NCBI RefSeq assembly: GCF_039525035.1
Contig: NZ_BAAAHE010000036.1
Location: 1-64,000, forward strand
Length of the DNA stretch: 64,000 nucleotides
Direction: 5' to 3'
Source: Sporichthya brevicatena
Lineage (GTDB): Bacteria; Actinomycetota; Actinomycetes; Sporichthyales; Sporichthyaceae
The notes under the pieces were generated by a model. It was not told where the DNA came from. It ran no database searches and saw only the letters and a list, made by a program, of their open reading frames with translations. The position numbers and the translations under genes are program-made. Positions 32,566 to 41,105 of the stretch are shown here, piece by piece; the stretch's first letter is position 1; each line of letters begins with the position of its first letter.

Positions 32566-33831
32566 TTACTCCCCCGGCACCCGCTGCTGCCGCTCGAGCT
32601 GCACCCATCGCGAGACCGCCTCGGCGCGGTTGGAGGCGCCGAGCTTGCGGAGGATGTGCTTCACGTGGGTCTTCACGGTGCCCTCGGAGATCACCAGGCG
32701 CCGCGCGATGCGCGCGTTGGTGTCGCCCTCGGCCATGCGGCGCAGCACCTCGACCTCACGGCGGGTCAGCGCGGCCTCGCCGTCCTCGCCCGGCGCGAGG
32801 AAGGTCTGCAGGAACGCGTGTCCGTTCGAGGCAGGCGGATCGCTCGGCGGATCGAGCGGCCGGTGCAGCGACCAGTCCGCCACGGGCAGCGCGGTCGTCA
32901 CTCCGCTGACCAGGTTGCCGAGGTCGACGCGAACCGCGTTGAGCCGGTCCAGGACGGCGCTGCGGGCGAGGGCGTACCCGAGGCCCTCGCCGAAGGCCGC
33001 CAGCACCTCGCGGTCGGTCTCGTCGAGGTTGCGCTTCTGGTAGTAGCAGTCGGCGTGGAGGAACCCGACCACGCTGCCGTGCGCGACGATCGGCGCCGCG
33101 ACGTAGGACCGGGACAGGGAGGTCTCCGCGATGGGCCGGTTCACACCCGGGTTCTGCTGGGCGTCCGAGATCAGCAGCGCCGTACCCCGGCGCACCATCT
33201 CCCACTCCGGCACGTTCTCGTCGAGCACGACGGGGTTCTCCCGGCCGGCGGCGAGGATCTCCTCCGCCCACCGCGCGTCCCGGCCGACGTAGACCGTTTC
33301 CGGGAGCCAGCGGCCGTGGTCGATGCGCGAGACGATCGCCCGGTCGAAGCCGAGACTGCACACCGCGACCGCCGCCTCGTTGACCAGGGTCGCCGTCGCG
33401 TCGATGCGGCGCAGGGCGGCCAGCGCCTCCCGAACGCGGCCCAGAGCGGCGTCACGCAACTCCAGTCGCTCGTCGCGGATGTCGTCGTCGAAGGCCTTGA
33501 GGTCGCGGATCAGGTCGATCAGGTCGTCCAGCGCCGGCGTCGACCCGTTGAGGTGCGCACCCGACCCGTTCGTCCCGGCCGGGTGACCGACCGGGTGCGT
33601 ACCGAGTGCGCCGAGGAGGATCTCCCACCCGGCGGCAATTACGTCGTGCGCGGCGGCGTAGTCGACGACGAGCGCGGGGTCCCAGAGGTCGTCGCGCCCG
33701 GTCAGGTCGGCGACCCGGCCCAGCAGCGCGCGCAACTGCTCGCGGCGACCCGCGGGCAGCAGGTAGCCACGGCCGGGCCACGGGGCGCCGGGGTCCCGGG
33801 AGCGCATGAACTCCACGCGGGAGCTGCTCAC
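32566..33831 (-). CDS. GAF-domain LuxR-family transcriptional regulator
   Basis: The 421-residue protein ends in a LuxR/NarL-type helix-turn-helix (about 350-415: LTRREVEVLRRMAEG, then ISEGTVKTHVKHILRKLG), a clean match. The middle (about 130-290) looks like a GAF domain, so a small ligand rather than phosphorylation would control it. The start may be GTG 33831 or ATG 33807; neither has a strong ribosome binding site. It starts 4 bases after the stop of an SDR gene, so the two are cotranscribed. Likely targets are the oxidoreductase gene just downstream and the dyad-bearing promoters nearby. Confidence 0.85.
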   Translation of the reverse strand: MSSSRVEFMRSRDPGAPWPGRGYLLPAGRREQLRALLGRVADLTGRDDLWDPALVVDYAAAHDVIAAGWEILLGALGTHPVGHPAGTNGSGAHLNGSTPALDDLIDLIRDLKAFDDDIRDERLELRDAALGRVREALAALRRIDATATLVNEAAVAVCSLGFDRAIVSRIDHGRWLPETVYVGRDARWAEEILAAGRENPVVLDENVPEWEMVRRGTALLISDAQQNPGVNRPIAETSLSRSYVAAPIVAHGSVVGFLHADCYYQKRNLDETDREVLAAFGEGLGYALARSAVLDRLNAVRVDLGNLVSGVTTALPVADWSLHRPLDPPSDPPASNGHAFLQTFLAPGEDGEAALTRREVEVLRRMAEGDTNARIARRLVISEGTVKTHVKHILRKLGASNRAEAVSRWVQLERQQRVPGE

Positions 33832-33835
33832 GACG

Positions 33836-34666
33836 TCAGCTCACGGGGTCGACGAACAGGTCCGGGGCGAAATCGGGGCCGGCGCCGTACTTCGACAGAT
33901 CGGTGACCCCGGCCGCGGCCAGGACGTCGTCGTCGATCAGGCACTCCCCGGACCGCCGTGGACCGGTGAAGATCGCGACCGCCGCGTCGCCCATGATCTC
34001 GGGCGAGCGGGAGGCGTCCGCGGCGCCCGGAATCAGGTTGATCACCGCGGCCGTCGCGATGGTCGTGCGCGGCCACAGGCAGTTCGCCGCGATGCCGTCG
34101 GACTCGAACTCGGCCGCGAAACCCAGCGTCAGCAGCGTCATGCCGTACTTGGAGAGCGTGTAGGCCGGGTGCGGGCCGAGCCAGCGCGGCGCCAGGCTGA
34201 TCGGCGGCGACAGCGTCAGGATCTGCCCCGCGTCGGAGCGCTTGAGATGCGGGACGCACGCCTTCGACAGGACGAAGGTGCCGCGGGTGTTGATCTGCTG
34301 CATCAGGTCGAAGCGCTTGACCGGCAGCTCCTCGGTCCCGGTCAGGTTGAGCGCGCTGGCGTTGTTGACGCAGATGTCGATGCCGCCGAACGTCTCGACG
34401 GCGGTGTCGACCGCGCGCTGGACGTCCTCCTCGTTGCGCACGTCGCCCACCACCGCGACGGCCTTCCCGCCCGCCGCCTCGATCTCGGCGACCGCGGTGT
34501 GCACGGTGCCGGGCAGCCGGGGATCCGGCTGGTCGGTCTTCGCGAGGAAGACCACGTTCGCGCCCTCGCGCGCGGCGGCGACCAGAATCGCCAGGCCGAT
34601 GCCACGGCTGCCGCCCGACATGACGATCGTGCGGCCGGCCAGCTTCTGGGACGATGCCGTACCCAA
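33836..34666 (-). CDS. SDR-family oxidoreductase (HSDL2-like)
   Basis: The 276-residue SDR starts at TTG with AAGGAG upstream. SGGSRGIG (17-24) binds the nucleotide and YTLSK is the catalytic pair. The segment PDPRLPGTVHTAVAEIEAAG after the nucleotide-binding strand is characteristic of hydroxysteroid-dehydrogenase-like protein 2 (recalled family feature). HSDL2-like enzymes are linked with lipid or sterol metabolism but their substrates are poorly known. It is followed by the GAF-LuxR gene and transcribed away from the thiolase gene. Confidence 0.8.
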   Translation of the reverse strand: MGTASSQKLAGRTIVMSGGSRGIGLAILVAAAREGANVVFLAKTDQPDPRLPGTVHTAVAEIEAAGGKAVAVVGDVRNEEDVQRAVDTAVETFGGIDICVNNASALNLTGTEELPVKRFDLMQQINTRGTFVLSKACVPHLKRSDAGQILTLSPPISLAPRWLGPHPAYTLSKYGMTLLTLGFAAEFESDGIAANCLWPRTTIATAAVINLIPGAADASRSPEIMGDAAVAIFTGPRRSGECLIDDDVLAAAGVTDLSKYGAGPDFAPDLFVDPVS

Positions 34667-34768
34667 GGGGGACTCCTTCGCCGGGTACTACGCGGGGTAC
34701 TCCCGCCGGGTCCGGGGGGATGAACCGGACGGCCGGAGCCTAGTGGGCGGGGTCATACACCGGAAACC

Positions 34769-34825
34769 TTGACATCGCCTCCAGTCAACGGTGACTGTTT
34801 GAGAGAGCTCCCTTACTGGCGAGTA
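34769..34825 (+). promoter_or_regulatory. Promoter and dyad before the thiolase gene
   Basis: TTGACA (34769-34774) is a consensus -35 box, though the expected -10 at 34792 (TGACTG) is poor. TACT-GGCG-AGTA (34814-34825) is a short perfect dyad of the kind bound by TetR-type fatty-acid regulators. Both lie in the 188-base divergent spacer. Confidence 0.35.
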
Positions 34826-34854
34826 CACCGCCCCCGACCTCTGGAGACCGACAC

Positions 34855-36015
34855 ATGCGCGATGCGGTCATCGTCGATGCAGTCCGTACCCCCCTCGGCA
34901 AGCGCAACGGCGCCCTCGCGGGCGTTCACCCCGCCGAGCTGTCCTCCCACGTCCTGACCTCCCTCGTCGAGCGCACCGGCATCGACCCCGTCGTCGTCGA
35001 CGACGTGGTGTGGGGCTGCGTCATGCAGGTCAACGAGCAGGCCATGAACGTCGGCCGCACCGCCGTGCTCTCGGCCGGCTGGCCCGAGACGGTCACCGCC
35101 ACCACCGTCGACCGCGCCTGCGGTTCCTCGCAGCAGGCCGTGCACTTCGCCGCGGCCGGCCTCATCTCCGGCCAGTACGACGTCGCCGTCGCCGGCGGTG
35201 TCGAGTCGATGACGCGCGTCCCGATGTTCTCCTCGTTCGCCCCCGGCGAGCCGTTCGGCCCGAGCTTCAACGCCCGCTACCCCGGCGACGCTCCGAACCA
35301 GGGCATCGGCGCCGAGATGATGGTCGAGCGCTGGGGCTTCAGCCGCACCCAGCTCGACCAGTTCGCGCTCGACTCGCACGCCAAGGCCGCGGCCGCGCAG
35401 GACTCCGGCGCGTTCGACTCCCAGATCGTCCCGGTCAAGGCTCCCGACGCCGAGGGCAACCTGCAGCTCGTCACCACCGACGAGGGCGTCCGCCGCGGCG
35501 GCACGCTGGAGGCACTGGCCGGTCTCAAGACGGTCTTCCGCCCCGAGGGTGGCGCGATCACCGCCGGCAACAGCTCGCAGATCACCGACGGCGCCTCGGC
35601 GCTGCTGATGATGACCTCCGAGAAGGCGAAGTCGCTCGGCCTCACCCCGATCGCCCGCGTCCACACCGCGGTGCTCGCCGGTGACGACCCGGTCATCATG
35701 CTCACCGCCCCGATCCCCGCGACCCAGAAGGCACTGACCAAGTCGGGCCTGAAGATCAGCGACATCGGCGCGTTCGAGGTCAACGAGGCGTTCGCCCCGG
35801 TCCCGCTCGCCTGGCTTCAGGAGCTCGGCGCCGACCCGGCCGCCCTCAACCCGAACGGTGGCGCGATCGCCCTCGGCCACCCGCTCGGTGGCTCCGGCGC
35901 CCGCCTCATGACCACCCTGGTCCACCACATGAAGGCCAACGGCATCCGGTACGGCCTGCAGACCATGTGCGAGGCCGGCGGCATGGCCAACGCCACGATC
36001 GTCGAGCTGCTCTGA
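34855..36015 (+). CDS. Acetyl-CoA acyltransferase (thiolase)
   Basis: The 386-residue thiolase has its nucleophile Cys89 in [11 protein letters not shown]. The NEAFAP motif, the catalytic His in [16 protein letters not shown] and the second Cys in [10 protein letters not shown] are all in place. It should cleave a 3-ketoacyl-CoA with CoA to release acetyl- or propionyl-CoA, the last step of a beta-oxidation turn, or condense acetyl-CoA in reverse. ATG is preceded by GGAGACC. It is transcribed alone and is ended by an unusually long terminator. It supplies the missing step for the acyl-CoA gene set at 20-28 kb. Confidence 0.92.
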   Translation: MRDAVIVDAVRTPLGKRNGALAGVHPAELSSHVLTSLVERTGIDPVVVDDVVWGCVMQVNEQAMNVGRTAVLSAGWPETVTATTVDRACGSSQQAVHFAAAGLISGQYDVAVAGGVESMTRVPMFSSFAPGEPFGPSFNARYPGDAPNQGIGAEMMVERWGFSRTQLDQFALDSHAKAAAAQDSGAFDSQIVPVKAPDAEGNLQLVTTDEGVRRGGTLEALAGLKTVFRPEGGAITAGNSSQITDGASALLMMTSEKAKSLGLTPIARVHTAVLAGDDPVIMLTAPIPATQKALTKSGLKISDIGAFEVNEAFAPVPLAWLQELGADPAALNPNGGAIALGHPLGGSGARLMTTLVHHMKANGIRYGLQTMCEAGGMANATIVELL

Positions 36016-36046
36016 CGCGGCGCGCTCCGCGCGCGCCCACTGTGTC

Positions 36047-36096
36047 AAAAAAGGGTGACACCCCTTACTGCGAAGTAAGGGGTGTCACCCTTTTTT
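36047..36096. terminator. Perfect 23-bp bidirectional terminator
   Basis: AAAAAAGGGTGACACCCC and onward forms a 23-bp perfect stem with the loop GCGA and ends in TTTTTT. A-run before and T-run after make it a textbook Rho-independent terminator for both the thiolase and the convergent PRC-barrel gene. Confidence 0.95.
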
Positions 36097-36133
36097 CACG
36101 GCCGGTTCTTCACGGCCGGTTCTTCACGGCCGG
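36097..36133. repeat. 14-bp tandem repeat at a gene end (2.6 copies)
   Basis: CACGGCCGGTTCTT is repeated at 36097 and 36111, with a partial copy at 36125. The third unit codes for the last residues and the stop of the PRC-barrel gene, so the repeat has re-created spare copies of that stop region between gene and terminator. Confidence 0.9.
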
Positions 36134-36427
36134 CAGGTGCCAGTAGTCGCGCAGCAGGGCCTCGTCGTCGGCGGTGAGCTCGCGGCGCGGGCGCAGCGGG
36201 GCCTCGACGATCTTCTCCCGGGGGTACGGCACGGTGACCGCCCCGCCCGCGACGTTGATCCGCGTCAGCGGGACGAGGTGCCGCTTCCGGCGGAAGCGGC
36301 TCGTCCGCACCTCGAGAAACTCCGCCCGGCCCGAGCCCGGGTCGACGTAGACGTCGTCGATCCGGCCGACGGTCTCCCCGTCGGCGTCGACCAGCGGCTG
36401 GCCCTTGAGCACCGAGCTGTCCGGCAT
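36110..36427 (-). CDS. PRC-barrel domain protein
   Basis: A 105-residue protein from ATG 36427 with one PRC-barrel fold (GQPLVDADGETVGRIDDVYVD, then a strand-rich part), followed by a short tail. PRC barrels occur in photosynthetic reaction centre H subunits, RimM and many small actinobacterial proteins of unknown role, where they bind partner proteins or membranes. The ribosome binding site is weak. The tail after RRELTADDEALLRDYW is helical. It lies alone between the terminator and the P450 operon end. No specific function can be given. Confidence 0.8.
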   Translation of the reverse strand: MPDSSVLKGQPLVDADGETVGRIDDVYVDPGSGRAEFLEVRTSRFRRKRHLVPLTRINVAGGAVTVPYPREKIVEAPLRPRRELTADDEALLRDYWHLPAVKNRP

Positions 36428-36492
36428 GCAACCCACCCCCCACGTCCCAGTGTGCACCGGGAACGGCTTGTGGGGACGGGCTTACCCCAGGC

Positions 36493-37722
36493 TCAGCCGG
36501 TGATGCCGGCGAACTCCAGGGCCTCCGACCAGGACGCCCGCTGGGCGATCATGCGCTTGTACTTCATGATCTGGTTCTGCCGGTCGATGGTGAGCACGCC
36601 ACCGAGCCGGTCGCCGCGCCGGTAGAGCGCGAGGAACTTCTCCTCGCCCAGTTCCTCGGAGACCACGCGGACCTCCTCGGAGTGCGGGATCCCGACGAAC
36701 TGAATCCGGGACTCGTACCAGTCCGACCAGAAGTACGGCACGGCCTGCGAGGGCTTGGCCTCGTCGGGGAACAGCGCGTTCTTGGCCGCCAGGGCGCCCT
36801 GCTCGGCCGCGTTGGTCCACTGCTCGACGCGCATCATCTCGCCGTCGAAGAGCGGGTTCGGGAAGTGCGCGACGTCGCCCGCGGCATAGACGCCGGGCAG
36901 GCTGGTACGCAGGAACTCGTCGCAGAGGATCCCGCCGTCGCGCTCGTGCAGCGCGATGCCGGAGCTCTCCAGCCAGCCCGTGGACGGGCGGACGCCGATG
37001 CCGACGACGACCAGGTCGGCCTCGATGACCGTGCCGTCGTCGAGCACGACCTTCTCGACGCGCGTCGAGCCCTCGAGCGCCTTGACGCCGATCCCGCAGC
37101 GCAGGTCGGTGCCGTACTTGCGGTGGAGTTCGGCCGCGACCTTGCCGGTCTCGGGCCCGACCGACCGGACGAGCGGGACCGGCAGCGCCTCGAGCACGGT
37201 GCACTCCAGCCCGCGCTTGCGCGCGGCGGAAGCCACCTCGCTGCCGATGAAGCCGGCGCCGATGACGACGGTCCGCGCGCCCGCGTCGAGCGCCTTGCGG
37301 ACGGCGAGGGCGTCGTCGAGGGTCCGCAGCACGTGGACGCCCTCGAGCGACTCGCCACCGGGCAGGTTCCGGGCATCGCCACCCGTGGCAATAATCAGCT
37401 GGGTGTAGGGAACGGCGTCGCCGTCGAGGAGGACGACCTGGCCGGCGGGCGCGAGTGCCGTGGCCGGCGCCCCCAGCCGCAGGTCGACGTTCATCTCGTC
37501 GCGGAGCGTGGCCTCGTCGCGGAACGTCGGCACCACCGGCGCGCCGTTCTCGTCCTCGTCGGCGTCGAGGAACGCCTTGGACAACGGGGGCCGGTCGTAG
37601 GGCAGATGCGGCTCGTTGCCGATCAGCGTGATGGGGCCGTCATAGCCGGATCGGCGTGCGGCCTCGATGGCCCGCAGACCAGCCAGAGAGGCGCCGACGA
37701 CGACGAGTCGGGAGTTCCGCAC
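36493..37722 (-). CDS. NAD(P)H:ferredoxin reductase (FAD/NAD-linked)
   Basis: The 409-residue flavoprotein belongs to the BphA4/putidaredoxin reductase group. The FAD-binding GASLAG is at 10-15, the second dinucleotide fold GAGFIG at 155-160, and GVYAAGDVA near 290 contacts FAD. It should move electrons from NAD(P)H to the ferredoxin encoded 6 bases upstream, which then reduces the P450. The GTG start and very short gaps show an operon of P450, ferredoxin and reductase. This gives a complete class I electron chain. Confidence 0.9.
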   Translation of the reverse strand: MRNSRLVVVGASLAGLRAIEAARRSGYDGPITLIGNEPHLPYDRPPLSKAFLDADEDENGAPVVPTFRDEATLRDEMNVDLRLGAPATALAPAGQVVLLDGDAVPYTQLIIATGGDARNLPGGESLEGVHVLRTLDDALAVRKALDAGARTVVIGAGFIGSEVASAARKRGLECTVLEALPVPLVRSVGPETGKVAAELHRKYGTDLRCGIGVKALEGSTRVEKVVLDDGTVIEADLVVVGIGVRPSTGWLESSGIALHERDGGILCDEFLRTSLPGVYAAGDVAHFPNPLFDGEMMRVEQWTNAAEQGALAAKNALFPDEAKPSQAVPYFWSDWYESRIQFVGIPHSEEVRVVSEELGEEKFLALYRRGDRLGGVLTIDRQNQIMKYKRMIAQRASWSEALEFAGITG

Positions 37723-37728
37723 GGGTGC

Positions 37729-37926
37729 TTAGTCCTCCACCAGAGTCAGGGCCTCGGTCGGGCACGCGTCGACCGCCGCCTGCGCCGCCGCGAGCTCGTC
37801 GGAACCCGGGGTGTCGTTGAGCACCTTCAGGCTGCCGTCGTCCTGGACCTCGAACAGGTCAGGCGCCTCGGCCTCGCACATGCCGAGGCCGGTGCACTTG
37901 TTGTAGTCGACCACGATGCGTGGCAT
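37729..37926 (-). CDS. [3Fe-4S] ferredoxin
   Basis: The 65-residue protein has three cysteines placed as in P450-associated [3Fe-4S] ferredoxins: Cys11 and Cys17 (CTGLGMC) and Cys55 (ACPTEAL). The residue in the position of a fourth ligand is Gly, as in that group, so a 3Fe cluster is expected. It shuttles electrons from the reductase gene product downstream to the P450 upstream. Its ATG directly follows the P450 stop codon with no gap. Confidence 0.92.
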   Translation of the reverse strand: MPRIVVDYNKCTGLGMCEAEAPDLFEVQDDGSLKVLNDTPGSDELAAAQAAVDACPTEALTLVED

Positions 37927-39264
37927 TCATGTCTCCTTGCGCTCGGGCGTGAACTCGAAGTCCAGGTGGGTGACCGCCCGCATGAAGTTTGTCCCCATGA
38001 AGCGCGGGTTGCTGGTCTGAAACTCCGGGATCCGGAACAGCAACTCCTTCAGTGCGTGCCGGAGCATCATTTTCGCAAGCTGGCTGCCGAGGCAGTAATG
38101 CACCCCTCCCCCGCCGAATCCGCAGTGCGGGTTGGGATCCCGGGAGAGGTCCAGCTCCCACGGGCGGTCGATCAACGTGTCGTCGCGATTGCCCGACGCG
38201 TAGAGGAAAACCACCTTGTCACCAGGCATGATGCGCTGCCCGGCGATCTCCGTCTCCCGCACCGCGGTGCGCCGGAAGGTCATCACCGGCGTGCCGAAAC
38301 GGATGAACTCCTCGACCGCCCCGTCAATGCGGTTGTCGAAGTCCTCGAGCAGCCACTTCTTCTGCTCGGGGAATTCCGTGAGCCCCATCACGGCGAATGT
38401 CGTGGTGTGCTGCGTGGTGTCGGTGCCGGCCACGGACATCAACACGAAGAAGGCGCCGATCTGCGCCTCGTCGAGCTGTTCGCCGTCGATCTCGGCGTCC
38501 ATCAGCGCCTGCATGAGGTCGTCACGACGGTTCTGCCGTCGCTCCGAGATCATCTCGGCGGCGATGTCGTGCAGGCGGGCACAGGCCTCGACCTGGACCT
38601 CCTGCGGGTCCCGGCCGGCGAGCAGGTCCGGGTCGGCCCAGGCGACGACGTCGCGGGCCGCGGCCCCGGTCTCCTCGGCGAGGTGGTCCGGCACGCCCCA
38701 GATCGCGCAGTGGACTCTCAGCGGGAAGCGGCTGCAGAACTCGGCCGGAAAGTCGATCTTCCCCTTGTCGACGATGTCGTCGACGCACTGCGTGGTGATC
38801 TCGCGGATCTTGTCCTCCATGCGCCGGACCTGCCTCGGGGTGAAGGCGGAGGACACCAGCCGGCGCAGCTTCGCGTGCTCCGGGTCGTCCATCGCGAGGA
38901 AGGACTGCGACATCTCCAGGAAGATCGGCGGGAGCATGTCGAACAGCACGCCCTGCCCCGAGATGAAGGTCTCGTTGTCGCGGCTGACCCGCTGGATGTC
39001 CTCCAGGCGGGTCAGCGCCCAGAAGCCGGGGTCGTCCGGGTCCGGGGTCACCGCGTCCTCGACGGGACGCTGCCAGGACACCGGACGCTCCCGGCGCAGG
39101 ATCGCGAACGAGCGGTCCTGATCCTCGAGCAACTGGCTCCAGAACGCCTTCGACGAGACGTCCACCGGGTCGTAGTCCGGCTTGTTCAGGTTCGTCGCCG
39201 GGAGGAAGTCGGCCTGGCCGTCGTCATCCCAGTCGATGTCGGGAAGCTGGTGCTCGATCGTCAT
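37927..39264 (-). CDS. Cytochrome P450 (CYP124/125-like group)
   Basis: The 445-residue P450 has the I-helix AGTDTT (279-284), the K-helix ExxR in EEFIR (318-322) and the heme-binding FGGGGVHYCLG with the thiolate Cys391. The GFGGxGxHxC spelling is, from memory, typical of the mycobacterial CYP124/125 types that hydroxylate methyl-branched lipids and sterol side chains. A strong ribosome binding site precedes the ATG. Ferredoxin and reductase follow at once and an alcohol dehydrogenase and an SCP2 protein precede, so terminal hydroxylation then oxidation of a lipid or sterol chain is a fair inference. Confidence 0.9.
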   Translation of the reverse strand: MTIEHQLPDIDWDDDGQADFLPATNLNKPDYDPVDVSSKAFWSQLLEDQDRSFAILRRERPVSWQRPVEDAVTPDPDDPGFWALTRLEDIQRVSRDNETFISGQGVLFDMLPPIFLEMSQSFLAMDDPEHAKLRRLVSSAFTPRQVRRMEDKIREITTQCVDDIVDKGKIDFPAEFCSRFPLRVHCAIWGVPDHLAEETGAAARDVVAWADPDLLAGRDPQEVQVEACARLHDIAAEMISERRQNRRDDLMQALMDAEIDGEQLDEAQIGAFFVLMSVAGTDTTQHTTTFAVMGLTEFPEQKKWLLEDFDNRIDGAVEEFIRFGTPVMTFRRTAVRETEIAGQRIMPGDKVVFLYASGNRDDTLIDRPWELDLSRDPNPHCGFGGGGVHYCLGSQLAKMMLRHALKELLFRIPEFQTSNPRFMGTNFMRAVTHLDFEFTPERKET

Positions 39265-39311
39265 TTCTGGTGCTCCTGTCCGGGACGTGACGGAGAGTCA
39301 GATGATCAGGA

Positions 39312-40367
39312 TCAGCGTGCGGGGTCGAGCAGGATCTTCGTGGCCTCGCGAGCCTCGAACATGCGGTACGCCTCGGCCGCCTCGGTGAGCGGCAAGGTGT
39401 GCGAGATGACGGCGGAGGGCGAGAGCTTGCCGGCGGCGATGAGGTTGATGACCTCGTCCATGTAGAGCGTGAAGTTCGAGATGCCGCCGGAGATGTTGAG
39501 GCTCTTCATCCACATCTCGCCCCACGGCAGCTCCAGCGACTCCTCGGCGTAGGCGCCGGGGATGTAGAGCGAGCCGCCGAAGCGCGGCAGCTTCAGCGCG
39601 GTCTCCAGGGCCGACGGGTGACCCACGGCGTCGATCACGAGGTCGGCGCCGCGCCACTCGGTCAGGTCGTAGACGGCGTCGACGACGTTGGTCTCGTCGG
39701 CGTTGATACCGATGGCGCCGAAGGCCTCGGCCTCCTTCAGCCGGGAGGCGACCTTGTCGATCACGATGACCTTGCCCATGCCGAGCGCCTGGGCGGCCAT
39801 CGCCGCACACATGCCGACCGGGCCGGCGCCGACGATCGCGACGATGTCGCCGGGGCGGCCGAAGTGACGGACCGACTCGTAGCCGGTGGTCATGATGTCG
39901 CCGACGAACAGGAAGTCGTCGTCGGTGCCGGCGGTGCCCTCGGGGACCTTCCGCATCGAGAGGTCCGCGGCGGGGACGATCACGTACTCGGACTGACCAC
40001 CGTCGAGTCCGCCGAACGTCAGGCCCATGCCGTACATCCGCACGCCCTGGCACTTGCCGGGCTGCTGGCGACGGCACTGGTGGCAGAAGCCGCAGTTGAC
40101 GACGCAGGACGCGACGCCGCGGTCACCCTCACTGAACAGGCCGACAGCGGAACCGACCTCGACGACCGTGCCGAGGAACTCGTGGCCGAGGCGCAGGTCG
40201 GGCTCGAGCTCCATACGCCCGTCGTAGACGTGGAGGTCGGTGCCGCAGATGGCGGTCTTCTCGACCTTCAGCAGGACCTCGTCGGGGCCGATCTCGGAGG
40301 GGACGGGCACCTCCTCGACGACCACGTCGTGCGGGCCCCGCAGCACCACCGCTTTCATCGTCGCCAC
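39312..40367 (-). CDS. Zinc-dependent alcohol dehydrogenase (MDR family)
   Basis: The 351-residue medium-chain dehydrogenase has the catalytic zinc ligands Cys41 and GHE (61-63). Four structural-zinc cysteines lie at 92, 95, 98 and 106. GAGPVG (180-185) binds NAD(P). The GTG start has GGAGAG upstream. It lies 47 bases before the P450 gene on the same strand and could oxidise the alcohol that the P450 makes, although order in an operon does not prove order in a pathway. A formaldehyde or polyol dehydrogenase role cannot be excluded. Confidence 0.88.
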   Translation of the reverse strand: MATMKAVVLRGPHDVVVEEVPVPSEIGPDEVLLKVEKTAICGTDLHVYDGRMELEPDLRLGHEFLGTVVEVGSAVGLFSEGDRGVASCVVNCGFCHQCRRQQPGKCQGVRMYGMGLTFGGLDGGQSEYVIVPAADLSMRKVPEGTAGTDDDFLFVGDIMTTGYESVRHFGRPGDIVAIVGAGPVGMCAAMAAQALGMGKVIVIDKVASRLKEAEAFGAIGINADETNVVDAVYDLTEWRGADLVIDAVGHPSALETALKLPRFGGSLYIPGAYAEESLELPWGEMWMKSLNISGGISNFTLYMDEVINLIAAGKLSPSAVISHTLPLTEAAEAYRMFEAREATKILLDPAR

Positions 40368-40442
40368 GATTGCTCTCCTTCGTCTCGGACCCCGTCGCTC
40401 GGACAGGCTGTCCGGATTTTATGTCCGGGAAGCTGCGCGGCG

Positions 40443-40471
40443 GGCGCCGGGTCCGGGTGGTGCCCGGCGCC
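40443..40471. terminator. Hairpin between SCP2 and alcohol dehydrogenase genes
   Basis: GGCGCCGGG and CCCGGCGCC form a 9-bp perfect stem with an 11-base loop in the 151-base spacer, with no T-run. It could be a weak terminator that lowers expression of the downstream dehydrogenase. Confidence 0.35.
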
Positions 40472-40518
40472 GCCGCGGCTGCAGTACGACGGCGCCGGTA
40501 CGGCCGACGCCGGGGAGG

Positions 40519-40917
40519 TCAGCCCTGGGCGTCCTTCTCCGCGATCGCCTCGCGGTACATCGGGAACAGCGGCTTGGTCAGCGGGACGAGCTTGAGGATC
40601 TTGTTGACCGGGCCCTTGGCCTTGACCTCGCCCTTGGCCATGCCGACGGCGAGGTTGTACTCACCGCGCCAGAACTTGTCGGCGGTGTCGGCCTTCATCA
40701 TCAGCGTCACGTCGGCCTCCTCGTCGATCGGACCGAGGACGACCTGCATCGGGTCGCGCATGACGATGTTCATCTCGACGTCGGGGTCCGTGTAGAGGAC
40801 CTTCATCACGATGCCCGCGGACTTGAACTTCGGGCCGTTCTCCGGGTGCTCCGCGGCAGCGCGGAAGACACCACCGATGTACTTGTCGACCTCGTTGGCG
40901 TCGGCGAAGTAAGCCAT
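40519..40917 (-). CDS. SCP2 sterol-binding domain protein
   Basis: A single SCP2 (sterol carrier) domain of 132 residues, with the pattern VEMNIVMRDP, then ADVTLMMKADTADKFWRGEYN and AMAKGEVKAKGPVNKILKL. SCP2 domains form a hydrophobic tunnel that holds sterols, fatty acids or acyl-CoAs. It may hand the lipid substrate to the P450 or dehydrogenase encoded downstream. AAAGGAG precedes the ATG. It is transcribed away from a TetR gene, a common layout for a regulator and its target. Confidence 0.88.
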   Translation of the reverse strand: MAYFADANEVDKYIGGVFRAAAEHPENGPKFKSAGIVMKVLYTDPDVEMNIVMRDPMQVVLGPIDEEADVTLMMKADTADKFWRGEYNLAVGMAKGEVKAKGPVNKILKLVPLTKPLFPMYREAIAEKDAQG

Positions 40918-41092
40918 GCTGAGCTGCTCCTTTGGCTAGTCGGTCGGCTGCCGGCCCGGGACGGCGAACCTGCAGCCTCCGCCCGAGCAGCATCCGTTAC
41001 GTGTGCATCAGACCACATCTGCCTTCGGTGGTGTTCAACGCGCCGAACGGGATATCTCTTGGCAGGTCGAGGGGTATTCCGGCCCCGTTCAC

Positions 41093-41098
41093 TACGCT
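41093..41098 (+). promoter_or_regulatory. Candidate -10 box of a leaderless promoter
   Basis: TACGCT lies 7 bases before the GTG at 41106 with no ribosome binding site. The 188-base divergent spacer 40918-41105 would also hold the SCP2 promoter and the TetR operator; I could not pick a clear dyad. Confidence 0.4.
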
Positions 41099-41105
41099 GA
41101 CGTGC

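Noticed and set aside
36682-39465. Antisense open frame of about 930 codons
   Set aside because: It runs opposite the P450, ferredoxin and reductase genes, whose catalytic motifs are clear. Its composition is typical of a shadow frame.
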